Source of the DNA: Prevotellaceae bacterium
GTDB lineage: Bacteria > Bacteroidota > Bacteroidia > Bacteroidales > Bacteroidaceae
DNA length: 18,637 nt
Assembly (NCBI GenBank): GCA_022508635.1
Contig: JAFLUV010000008.1
Location: 6,814 to 25,450 of the forward strand
Reading direction: 5' to 3'
Every line of letters starts with the position of its first letter. Positions within the stretch are counted from its first letter, which is position 1. The notes under the pieces are model-generated. The model saw nothing but the letters and a program-made list of their open reading frames with translations, did no database searches and was not told where the DNA came from. Below, piece by piece: positions 7,493 through 14,327 of the stretch. The position numbers and the translations under genes were made by a program.

Positions 7493-8497
7493 ATGATAAG
7501 AATGAATCAAGCATTCTTCAGTTTCCTGTCTGTCATGGCATCCCTACTCTTTATCTCTTGCAATGGACAAACAAAGGGTAAGGGTCACACAGCAGACACC
7601 ATCGCACTGGCATCTTGTCCGGACTTCTCTGCCGACAGTGCCATGCTCTATATCAACGAACAGTGTGATTTTGGACCGCGCGTCACTGGCAGCAATGCGG
7701 CAAACCTGTGCGGCGATTACATTGCCAATCGCTTCCGTCAATTCGGTGCGGAGGTAGAGGAACAGACATTCACCGTCACCATATGGGACGGCACACAATT
7801 GTCTGCCCGCAACATCATTGCCCACATCAATCCATCCAATCCGAAACGCATTATGCTATGTGCTCATTGGGACAGCCGCCCTTGGGCAGACAATGATGAT
7901 GACAAGGACAACTGGCATACGCCAATACTTGCTGCCAACGACGGAGCCAGCGGTGTGGCAGTCATGCTGGAAATATGCCGTCTGCTCCGAGAGCAACCCA
8001 TAGAAACGGGCATCGATTTTGTCTGCTTTGATGCAGAAGACCTTGGCACACCACTGTGGGAAGAAGATCGTCTGGGTGCATCCGACACATGGTGCCTCGG
8101 CTCGCGCTTCTGGGCAGAGAAGGCTAAGGCAAACGGCTACAAGGCGCGCTATGGTGTACTGCTTGACATGGTAGGAGGCAGAGGAGCCACATTCTCGCGC
8201 GAAGGTGTCAGCATGCAGTTGGCACAACCCCTCGTCAACCGAGTATGGCAACTGGCTGGGCAATTAGGCTACCGGCAATTTTTCCCGCAAAATGACGGCG
8301 GACACGTCACCGATGACCATGTCAATGTGAACCTCATCGCTGGTGTTCCCTGCATAGACATCATTCCTTATTATCGGGAAGGCCCCAGCAGCTTCGGTCC
8401 CACCTGGCACACCATTCAGGATACCCCCGAGAACATTGATCCCAATGTCATCAAGGCCGTAGGCCAGACAATGGCTCAATTAATATATAATGAGTAA
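7493..8497 (+). CDS. Lipoprotein glutaminyl-peptide cyclotransferase (type II, M28 fold)
   Basis: The product is 334 residues with a lipoprotein signal whose lipobox FISC gives Cys23; a second in-frame ATG at 7502 would also keep the signal. The M28-type zinc domain has CDFGPRVTGS, then CAHWDSRPWAD (His125, Asp127), AANDGASGVAV (Asp150), FDAEDLG (Glu182, Asp183), LLDMVGG, and TWHTIQDTPENID with His306. The WDSRPWAD and DAEDLG versions are those of bacterial mammalian-like glutaminyl cyclases known from Porphyromonas, Prevotella and Tannerella, rather than aminopeptidases. The enzyme converts N-terminal Gln to pyroglutamate on exported proteins; the lipid anchor suggests the periplasmic face. 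Its stop overlaps an in-frame ATG of the sufE gene by eight bases. The alternative, an M28 aminopeptidase, is less likely. Confidence 0.85.
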   Translation: MIRMNQAFFSFLSVMASLLFISCNGQTKGKGHTADTIALASCPDFSADSAMLYINEQCDFGPRVTGSNAANLCGDYIANRFRQFGAEVEEQTFTVTIWDGTQLSARNIIAHINPSNPKRIMLCAHWDSRPWADNDDDKDNWHTPILAANDGASGVAVMLEICRLLREQPIETGIDFVCFDAEDLGTPLWEEDRLGASDTWCLGSRFWAEKAKANGYKARYGVLLDMVGGRGATFSREGVSMQLAQPLVNRVWQLAGQLGYRQFFPQNDGGHVTDDHVNVNLIAGVPCIDIIPYYREGPSSFGPTWHTIQDTPENIDPNVIKAVGQTMAQLIYNE

Positions 8498-8510
8498 TAG
8501 AACAACACAC

Positions 8511-8942
8511 ATGGCTAAATCAATAGATGAAATACAAAACGAAGTCATAGCTGAGTTCAGCGACTTCGACGACTGGATGGATCGCTACCAACTGCTTATC
8601 GACATAGGCAGCGAACAGCCTCCCTTAGAAGAGAAGTATAAGACAGAGCAAAATCTCATTGATGGCTGCCAAAGCCGCGTATGGCTACAGGCAGACATGG
8701 TGGACGGCAAGTTGCAGTTCCTTGCAGAAAGCGACGCACTTATCGTGAAGGGCATCGTAGCATTGCTGGTGCGCATACTCACCGACCATACGCCACAAGA
8801 GATATTGGATGCCGACCTCTACTTCATTGAGGAAATCGGCTTGCGCGAACACCTATCCCCTACCCGCAGTAATGGCTTGGCTGCCATGCTTAAGCAGATG
8901 AAGATGTATGCACTGGCATTCAAGTCCGTCCAAAACCAATGA
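8511..8942 (+). CDS. sufE: SufE-type cysteine desulfuration protein
   Basis: The product is 143 residues from the ATG at 8511; an upstream ATG at 8490 would add seven residues and overlap the cyclase gene. The chosen start gives an N-terminus (MAKSIDEIQ) matching the usual SufE beginning. The protein shows DDWMDRYQLLIDIG, then LIDGCQSRVWL with the sulfur-accepting Cys53, the ADLYFIEEIGLREHLSPTRS region, and a C-terminal helix MLKQMKMYALA. SufE takes persulfide sulfur from the cysteine desulfurase SufS for Fe-S cluster assembly in the cytoplasm. No other suf gene is in the window, so it acts with partners encoded elsewhere. Its stop overlaps the next ATG by four bases (ATGA). Confidence 0.93.
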   Translation: MAKSIDEIQNEVIAEFSDFDDWMDRYQLLIDIGSEQPPLEEKYKTEQNLIDGCQSRVWLQADMVDGKLQFLAESDALIVKGIVALLVRILTDHTPQEILDADLYFIEEIGLREHLSPTRSNGLAAMLKQMKMYALAFKSVQNQ

Positions 8943-10003
8943 CTTTTAGGGAATACCTTGGGCATTGCCCTGTACTATTGGCACCCATGGAGGATGTCAC
9001 CGACATTGGCTTCCGCCTGCTTTGCCGACAAATGGGTGCAGCCATGGTGTACTCAGAGTTTGTATCGAGCGACGCCCTTATCCGCATGGTGAACAAAAGT
9101 CTGCTCAAATTGCAGATTTGTCCCGAGGAACGCCCCGTTGCCATACAGATATACGGCAAAGACACAGATGCCATGCGCGAGGCGGCACGCATTGTAGTCG
9201 ACCAGGCTCGTCCAGATGTGCTTGATATTAACTTTGGCTGTCCGGTAAAGAAGGTAGCTGGCAAGGGAGCAGGTGCAGGCATGCTACAGAACGTACCTGG
9301 TATGCTCGACATTGCACGCGCTGTGGTGGATGCCGTTCCCGGTACCCCCGTCACGGTCAAGACACGTCTTGCCTGGGATGAGAAGCACCTTTTCCTACCC
9401 AATGGAACACCATTCATCGTTGACCTTGCCGAACGATTGCAGGACTGCGGCATCCAAGCACTTACTATTCATGGCCGCACACGTTCGCAAATGTATACTG
9501 GCTCTGCCGATTGGACGAATATCGGCTTAGTGAAGTCCAATCCGCGCATGCACATTCCCATCATCGGCAACGGTGACATTACTTCTGCCGAAGAAGCACA
9601 ACAAGCCTTTGAACGTTATGGCGTAGATGCCGTAATGATAGGGCGTGCCACTTTTGGCCGCCCTTGGATTTTCCATGAGATAGCGCATCCCAATCAGCCT
9701 TTTTCACTTGACGAGAAGGTGGACATCTTGCGGCAGCAGGTAGACATCAGCATTGAAAATGCCTACAAGAACCCTATGTATGCTACAAACGGCAAGAATC
9801 CTGAACTTTGCGGCATCATGCACGTCCGTCGCCATCTTGCAGCTACGCCTCTTTTCAAGGGCATTCCCAATTACCGCGACACACGTATTGCCATGCTCCG
9901 TGCCGAAACGAAAGAAGAAGTCTTTGCTCTTATTGAAAAAACAAGGCAATTGCTGAAAGCCTACGTTGTATCAGGAAAAGTGGCTGAAAATATACCGACG
10001 TAA
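8939..10003 (+). CDS. tRNA-dihydrouridine synthase, DusB-like
   Basis: The product is 354 residues, an FMN enzyme that reduces uridine to dihydrouridine in tRNA. The TIM barrel starts with LLAPMEDVTDIGFRLLC and YSEFVSSDAL, then AIQIYG, DINFGCPVKKV with catalytic Cys101, VTVKTRLAW with Lys141, TIHGRTRSQMYTG with His178, PIIGNGDI, and the phosphate-binding VMIGRATFGRPWIF. The C-terminal helical domain (about 245-354) includes MHVRRHLAATPLFKGIPNYR, which is typical of the family. It is the last gene of the operon, overlapping sufE by four bases and followed by a strong hairpin. DusB-like assignment rests on overall motifs; the exact Dus subgroup is not certain. Confidence 0.94.
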   Translation: MTFREYLGHCPVLLAPMEDVTDIGFRLLCRQMGAAMVYSEFVSSDALIRMVNKSLLKLQICPEERPVAIQIYGKDTDAMREAARIVVDQARPDVLDINFGCPVKKVAGKGAGAGMLQNVPGMLDIARAVVDAVPGTPVTVKTRLAWDEKHLFLPNGTPFIVDLAERLQDCGIQALTIHGRTRSQMYTGSADWTNIGLVKSNPRMHIPIIGNGDITSAEEAQQAFERYGVDAVMIGRATFGRPWIFHEIAHPNQPFSLDEKVDILRQQVDISIENAYKNPMYATNGKNPELCGIMHVRRHLAATPLFKGIPNYRDTRIAMLRAETKEEVFALIEKTRQLLKAYVVSGKVAENIPT

Positions 10004-10056
10004 ATTAAGGAGAATACAAGAGCTGTATTTCCACACTTCACACCCAGACAAAGACA

Positions 10057-10094
10057 AAGCAGGCGGCATACCGATATTGGTGTGCCGCCTGCTT
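10057..10094. terminator. Bidirectional terminator between dus and the aldose epimerase gene
   Basis: AAGCAGGCGGCATACC and GGTGTGCCGCCTGCTT pair over 16 positions (one G-U) around the loop GATATT. This is the strongest hairpin in the window. It sits 53 bases after the dus stop and 17 bases beyond the stop of the convergent epimerase gene, so it can serve both. Flanking U-tracts are short on either strand. Confidence 0.85.
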
Positions 10095-10111
10095 GGGTTT
10101 CCAGCCTATAC

Positions 10112-11284
10112 TTACTTCACGGTAAACTTATATATGGTATATGTCAGGTATACCTCTCCGGGGCGGAGGGTCGTGCTGGGCCATTCAGGATGATTGGGGC
10201 TGTCGGGATAGTGCTGTGTCTCAAAACAGAAAGCACTACGACGCGGATACTTCACGCCTTTCTTACCGACAAAGCTGCCATCAAGGAAGTTGCCGGCATA
10301 GAACTGCACGCCAGGCTGATCGGTAAACATCTCCATCTGTATGCCGCTGTTGGGGTCATAGAGCGTACCGAAACTTTTGGGAGTCAGGGAAACATCGCCC
10401 GAACCGTTGAGTATCCAGTTATGGTCATAGCCATGGCCATTGACTATCTGTTCATCGCTTTCATCGTTGATGCGGTCGCCAATAGCCGTTGGTGTGCGAA
10501 AATCGAAAGGCGTGCCTGCCACGCTAAGAACTTCACCTGTAACGGCAACATCTGCGTCGACGGCAGTGAACTGATCAGCATCGAGCGTCAGGATTTCGTC
10601 GAGGCAGTCTTTGCTGGGGTCGCCGCTGAGATTGAAGTAGCAATGGTTCGTCAGATTCAGGACTGTAGCCTTGTCTGTCGTTGCAGAGTACATAATTTGC
10701 AGAGCATTGTCGTCTGTAAGGGTATATGTCACCTTTACCTCGATATTGCCGGGATAACCATCCTCGCCGTCAGCGCTCGTGGTAGAGAACTCCAGATTCT
10801 GTTCGTCGACCTGATTAGCCTGCCAGATGCGATTGTGGAAAGCAACAGGACCGCCGCCATGAAGGCTGTTGGGGCCATTGTTGATGGGGAGCTGATAGTT
10901 TTCGCCGTCAAGGGTAAACTGTCCCTTAGCGATGCGGTTGCCATAACGACCGATAAGTGCGCCAAAGTTACAGCCCTCTGCGCCGTACTTCACATAGTCG
11001 GCAATGTTGTCATGTCCGAGGCAGACATCCGTCATGTTGCCGTCTTTGTCGGGAACCATGATACTGACGATGCGCCCGCCAAAATTGGTGAAGCACACCT
11101 CCATGCCTGCTTCGTTACGGAGGACATAGAGGGCTGTTGAGTCGCTGGCAAAGTCTGCGGGGTTAAGACCTGAGAGGGTAAGGCTGTCACCACTCTGAGT
11201 GCCTGCTTCTGTCTTGCTTCCGCAAGCGGTCAGGCAAAGTCCGGCTGCCATTGCAGCGAGGACGGGGAAGAGTTTTTTCTTCAT
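10112..11284 (-). CDS. galM: Lipoprotein aldose 1-epimerase (mutarotase)
   Basis: The product is 390 residues with an SPII signal (lipobox LTAC, Cys21), so it is a lipid-anchored envelope protein rather than the usual cytoplasmic GalM. Family motifs run in order: VCFTNFGGRIVSIMVPD, GALIGRYGNRIAKG (substrate Arg/Asn), NSLHGG, VLNLTNHCYFNLSG with catalytic acid His214, GYDHNW, and CFETQHYPDSPNHPEWPS with catalytic base Glu355. The enzyme interconverts alpha and beta anomers of hexoses; outside the inner membrane it would supply the anomer needed by sugar uptake. The gene is alone, convergent with dus, and has its own promoter and leader. Bacteroidetes often encode such exported mutarotases with glycan-use genes. 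Function confidence is high; the preferred sugar is unknown. Confidence 0.95.
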   Translation of the reverse strand: MKKKLFPVLAAMAAGLCLTACGSKTEAGTQSGDSLTLSGLNPADFASDSTALYVLRNEAGMEVCFTNFGGRIVSIMVPDKDGNMTDVCLGHDNIADYVKYGAEGCNFGALIGRYGNRIAKGQFTLDGENYQLPINNGPNSLHGGGPVAFHNRIWQANQVDEQNLEFSTTSADGEDGYPGNIEVKVTYTLTDDNALQIMYSATTDKATVLNLTNHCYFNLSGDPSKDCLDEILTLDADQFTAVDADVAVTGEVLSVAGTPFDFRTPTAIGDRINDESDEQIVNGHGYDHNWILNGSGDVSLTPKSFGTLYDPNSGIQMEMFTDQPGVQFYAGNFLDGSFVGKKGVKYPRRSAFCFETQHYPDSPNHPEWPSTTLRPGEVYLTYTIYKFTVK

Positions 11285-11303
11285 TTGTGTTGTTGTTTAA
11301 TAG

Positions 11304-11327
11304 CGTTCCCGCTCCGATGCGGAAACG
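11304..11327 (-). promoter_or_regulatory. Leader hairpin before the epimerase gene
   Basis: CGTTCCCGC and GCGGAAACG pair over nine positions with one mismatch around the loop TCCGAT. The hairpin ends 19 bases before the start codon, within the roughly 100-base 5' leader implied by the promoter. Position and flanking bases resemble the hairpins before the DUF1080 and GH92 genes. Confidence 0.5.
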
Positions 11328-11391
11328 ACTTGTGTTATGGTTATTGTTGGTTTTCTGTTCCTTTATTGCATGAAAATGCTACAGCCGAGCG

Positions 11392-11422
11392 CAAAGTTAC
11401 GAAATCCCCGTGACAAAACAAA
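11392..11422 (-). promoter_or_regulatory. Promoter for the epimerase gene
   Basis: On the minus strand TAACTTTG (11399-11392) matches TAnnTTTG and TTTG (11422-11419) lies 19 bases upstream. A second -7-like box, TAATTTTG (11496-11489), is further upstream without a clear -33 partner. The implied leader is about 100 bases. Confidence 0.65.
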
Positions 11423-11621
11423 ATCCGAGATACCAAAATATATATCAAAGCTACTGAAAAAGTTCTGTGCAGAGTCCAACAGCACATGCAAAATTACGAA
11501 AAGGCGCAGCATGTGACACCCATAACGCCGAAGGTGATGCGCTACCCGGGAGCGAGGAATACCAAATCCTGCCCTAAACTCCAACCTATTTTATAAGTAT
11601 CAGAAAATCATTTCATTGCAA
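11423..11621. other. Gene-free stretch left of the repeat array
   Basis: This part of the 787-base gap between the epimerase and FAS1 genes shows no credible coding frame, RNA gene or strong hairpin. The only signal is a minus-strand -7-like box at 11489-11496. Its base composition shifts from AT-rich to mixed near 11510-11560. Confidence 0.5.
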
Positions 11622-11797
11622 TGGGGATGGGAATCCCATTGCGGTGGGACGCGATTCCCTTGCACGTGGGACTGCAATCCCTTGCGCGTGGAACAGCCGT
11701 CCCTTAAGCGTGGGATTATCGTCCCTTGCGCGTGGGACAACAGTCCCTTAGGCGTGGGAATGTCGTCCCACATGTATGGAACCATCCTGGGAATGCA
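11622..11797. repeat. 22-base tandem repeat array, eight units, each a GGGA-N6-TCCC dyad
   Basis: Eight consecutive units of exactly 22 bases begin at 11622, 11644, 11666, 11688, 11710, 11732, 11754 and 11776. The consensus is GTGGGA-N6-TCCCTTGCGC. The six-base cores differ: CGCGAT, CTGCAA, CAGCCG, TTATCG, CAACAG and ATGTCG for units 2-7. The GGGA and TCCC arms are kept in five of those six; the 11688 unit has GGAA. The first unit is diverged at its left end. The last keeps ATGGAA but loses the phase of the right arm and runs into a palindrome. The period is not a multiple of three and no coding frame here is credible. The array lies about 275 bases upstream of the FAS1 gene. Function unknown; candidates are a protein-binding array, a structured transcript or a mobile intergenic repeat. 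Confidence 0.85.
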
Positions 11798-11804
11798 TTC
11801 CCAG
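11787..11804. repeat. Perfect 18-base palindrome closing the repeat array
   Basis: CTGGGAATG followed by CATTCCCAG is a perfect inverted repeat without spacer. It is followed at once by AAAAATTTTT and then by TTGGGAATGG, which repeats half of the palindrome. It shares GGGA/TCCC arms with the array but has longer arms. It could be a dimer-binding operator or the array boundary; no known regulator site is recognised. Confidence 0.6.
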
Positions 11805-11987
11805 AAAAATTTTTCAAGTTGGGAATGGAAAGTGTTGCAATTCAACGTATTACGAGACATGCAACTTTCGGAGCAGCGATGAGAGCCACCAGAACTCCGT
11901 TCCAGCGCCAAACGTCTTGAAGTTATCACGAGACTGCACAGATAATGAATTAAAGTCACACTCTGCAGGAAAAATCCAAAAAAAATG

Positions 11988-12018
11988 TTGCCTTGTATTA
12001 AAAATTTTACTATCTTTG
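11988..12018 (+). promoter_or_regulatory. Promoter of the FAS1 lipoprotein gene
   Basis: TTG (11988-11990), 20 bases and TATCTTTG (12011-12018) fit the Bacteroidetes promoter pattern. An eight-A run (11978-11985) directly upstream could act as an UP-like element. The expected leader is about 45 bases. Confidence 0.7.
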
Positions 12019-12071
12019 CGTGTATTTTACTTGAAATTAGTATAAAGGCAGACTAAAACATATTATTAACT

Positions 12072-14213
12072 ATGATACGATTTACTCACTCTCTCAAGCT
12101 CGGGATTGTCGCCGCCTGCCTTGCATGCCTATGGGGTTGCAAGGAGTCCATCGACACCTCGTCACGCTATGTGTTCAAGTATGAAACCATCCTCTCTTAT
12201 TTGGAAAGACACGAAGCCTACAGCTCCTATGTAGACCTGCTACGCGAAGTAGACGTCAGCAAAATCAGCAATTCAAAGGTAAGCCAGCTCCTCAGCGCAC
12301 GCGGTGCCTTTACCGTCTTCGCACCGACCAACGAAGCCATACAGAACTATCTGGAAAGCCTGGTTGAAGAAGGCCTCATCCCAGAAGCTTCGTGGGACGC
12401 ATTCCCAAGTCAGCAAAAGCGTGACTCCATCCGCAAGGTTATCGTCTTCAACAGCATCATCAACGGAGAAGACGAGCCGGATGCATTCTACTACACCTAC
12501 GACTTCCCTGACCAGAGCGGCGATGAGTTCATCCTGGGCAATCTTAACGACAAGAAGCTATCCGTACACTACGTTAGCAAGTATCCGGACAGCATCTATA
12601 TCAACAACGACTGCCCCATCAGCATCACAGAACGCGACATACTCTCCATCAACGGCATTATACACCAGATAGGAAAAGTCATCGCGCCGAAAGACATCAC
12701 TGCTGCCAATTACATTCAGCAATGCCTCGACGAGAAAAAGGAAGGCTTCCTTGCCTGCTTCCGCATCATCCAGGCTTGCGGCCTGCTTGACACGCTCAAA
12801 GCCGTGCGCGACGAAAAGTACGAAGAGCTCTACCAGACAGGGCAGATTTCAAACCTTGAGGGCATGACAAGCTATGGTTTTGCCGAAGGCAGTATTGCCT
12901 ATGCTCCAAAGCACCGCTTCTACGGCTTCACGATCTTTGCCGAACCAGACGATTTCTGGCGTAGCGAAGGCATTGACCCCAATGCCCCCGACTTGATGCA
13001 AAAGGTCACACAGTGGATTCTCGACAACCATCAATACAGCGACGATGACAAGTTCACAACCGACGAGAACTACAAGAGCGAAGACAATCTGCTTTACCAG
13101 TGGATTACCTATCACATGTTACCCATGCGAATCCCGAAAGCCAAGTTGGTATTCCACATCAATGAGTACGGCTACAGTATGAGTCGCCCCTACTCCTACA
13201 CTATTCCCGTCTGTGAATTCTACACGACAATGGGCAAACGTCGCCTCTTCAAGCTTATCGAAAGCGGAGCCAGCAACGGTGTCTACATCAACCGCTTCCC
13301 TGTCACAGACAATACCAGACGCGGCACAGGCGAAGAGATTTACTGCGACCCGCAGAAGGTAGGAAGCCTTGTTGACACAGAGTCACCATTGGCAGTGCTC
13401 AACGACATAACGAATTGTATCATCTACCCCATCAGTGCACCCATCTCCTATAACGACGATGTACGCAATGACCTGCAACGCAATCGTATCCGTTTCGACG
13501 GCATGAGCCTCTTCCCCGAAGCCATGAACAACGACATCCGTCTGAAAAAAGCCACCGGAGAGGATGCCAAGCACGTCTACATTCCGAACACTGTCCGCTC
13601 ATACAACTACTTCGAGAACATGCAACAGAACGCAGATATGAACTTTGTCTATTACAATGCATGGAACGATGACTGGTGCAACCTGAATCGAGACGAAATG
13701 AAGGCAGTAGGACGTTTCGACGTAATGTTCAAATTGCCTCCCGTGCCGCGCCGAGGAACCTATGAGGTACGCTACAAGGTCTTGGCAAATGGCAACCGAG
13801 GCATTGCACAGATTTACTTCGGTTCCAACCCTGAGCAATTGCCCGTTGCAGGCATTCCCATAGACCTGACGCTGAACTGCAAGAATCCTCTCGACGCAAA
13901 GAAAGTGGGATGGGAGGATGACCAGCCCAATGACGACGACTATAATGCCGAAATAGACAAGCGTATGCGTAATAACGGCTATATGAAGGGGTCGCAATCT
14001 GTCAACTCAAGTGACGGAACAGAGCGCGGCGTTAACGACCGCGAGAATATTCGTCACATTTTTGTTCGCCAGACGCTTGATCCCAACGAGACGTATTATA
14101 TCAGACTCAAGTCCGTACTTGAATCCGACCGCAAGGAATTCTACATGGATTACATCGAGTATTGTGCGAAGGAAATCTACGATAATCCCAACGAACCGGA
14201 GGATATCTGGTAA
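12072..14213 (+). CDS. Surface or periplasmic lipoprotein with FAS1 (fasciclin) domains
   Basis: The product is 713 residues with an SPII signal (LWGC, Cys23) followed by Lys-Glu-Ser, an acidic start that may favour surface export in Bacteroidetes. The first FAS1 domain spans about 36-207, with the signature GAFTVFAPTNEAI (78-90) and the second conserved box LSINGIIHQIGKVIAP (191-206). Residues about 214-430 look like a second, degenerate FAS1 domain: ACGLLDTLKAV, GFTIFAEPDDFW (285-296) and WITYHML. The rest is beta-rich (for example RRGTYEVRYKVLANGN) and ends in an acidic tail; I do not recognise this part with certainty. FAS1 proteins mediate adhesion, and in Bacteroidetes they often occur in SusC/SusD loci, but no such genes adjoin it here. 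It is a single-gene unit with its own promoter and terminator. The exact role is unknown. Confidence 0.85.
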   Translation: MIRFTHSLKLGIVAACLACLWGCKESIDTSSRYVFKYETILSYLERHEAYSSYVDLLREVDVSKISNSKVSQLLSARGAFTVFAPTNEAIQNYLESLVEEGLIPEASWDAFPSQQKRDSIRKVIVFNSIINGEDEPDAFYYTYDFPDQSGDEFILGNLNDKKLSVHYVSKYPDSIYINNDCPISITERDILSINGIIHQIGKVIAPKDITAANYIQQCLDEKKEGFLACFRIIQACGLLDTLKAVRDEKYEELYQTGQISNLEGMTSYGFAEGSIAYAPKHRFYGFTIFAEPDDFWRSEGIDPNAPDLMQKVTQWILDNHQYSDDDKFTTDENYKSEDNLLYQWITYHMLPMRIPKAKLVFHINEYGYSMSRPYSYTIPVCEFYTTMGKRRLFKLIESGASNGVYINRFPVTDNTRRGTGEEIYCDPQKVGSLVDTESPLAVLNDITNCIIYPISAPISYNDDVRNDLQRNRIRFDGMSLFPEAMNNDIRLKKATGEDAKHVYIPNTVRSYNYFENMQQNADMNFVYYNAWNDDWCNLNRDEMKAVGRFDVMFKLPPVPRRGTYEVRYKVLANGNRGIAQIYFGSNPEQLPVAGIPIDLTLNCKNPLDAKKVGWEDDQPNDDDYNAEIDKRMRNNGYMKGSQSVNSSDGTERGVNDRENIRHIFVRQTLDPNETYYIRLKSVLESDRKEFYMDYIEYCAKEIYDNPNEPEDIW

Positions 14214-14262
14214 TCCTCCTGAAACAGAGGACAAGCAAAACTAAAATAGAGAACTAACGGAT

Positions 14263-14310
14263 CGCCGCCCGTCATCCACATTTAAGGTTGACGGGCGGCG
14301 CTTCTTATTT
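14263..14310. terminator. Bidirectional terminator between the FAS1 and acyltransferase genes
   Basis: CGCCGCCCGTCA (14263-14274) and TGACGGGCGGCG (14289-14300) pair perfectly over 12 bases around a 14-base loop and are followed on the plus strand by CTTCTTATTT. It lies 50 bases after the FAS1 stop and close to the stop of the convergent acyltransferase gene, so it probably serves both. Confidence 0.85.
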
Positions 14311-14327
14311 ATAGAGGGTGTCCCTGG

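Noticed and set aside
10082..11140. Long plus-strand open frame of 352 codons opposite the epimerase gene
   Set aside because: The minus strand has every mutarotase motif. The plus-strand product looks like no family and begins inside the terminator hairpin.
11622..11797. Possible CRISPR array
   Set aside because: The period is only 22 bases, the variable parts are six bases and no cas gene is present. Conserved arms are dyads around the variable part, unlike repeat-spacer units.
11600..11959. Open frames on both strands across the repeat array (119 codons minus, 88 codons plus)
   Set aside because: They arise from the GC-rich repeat itself, lack recognisable domains and shift frame with the 22-base period, so they are not credible genes.
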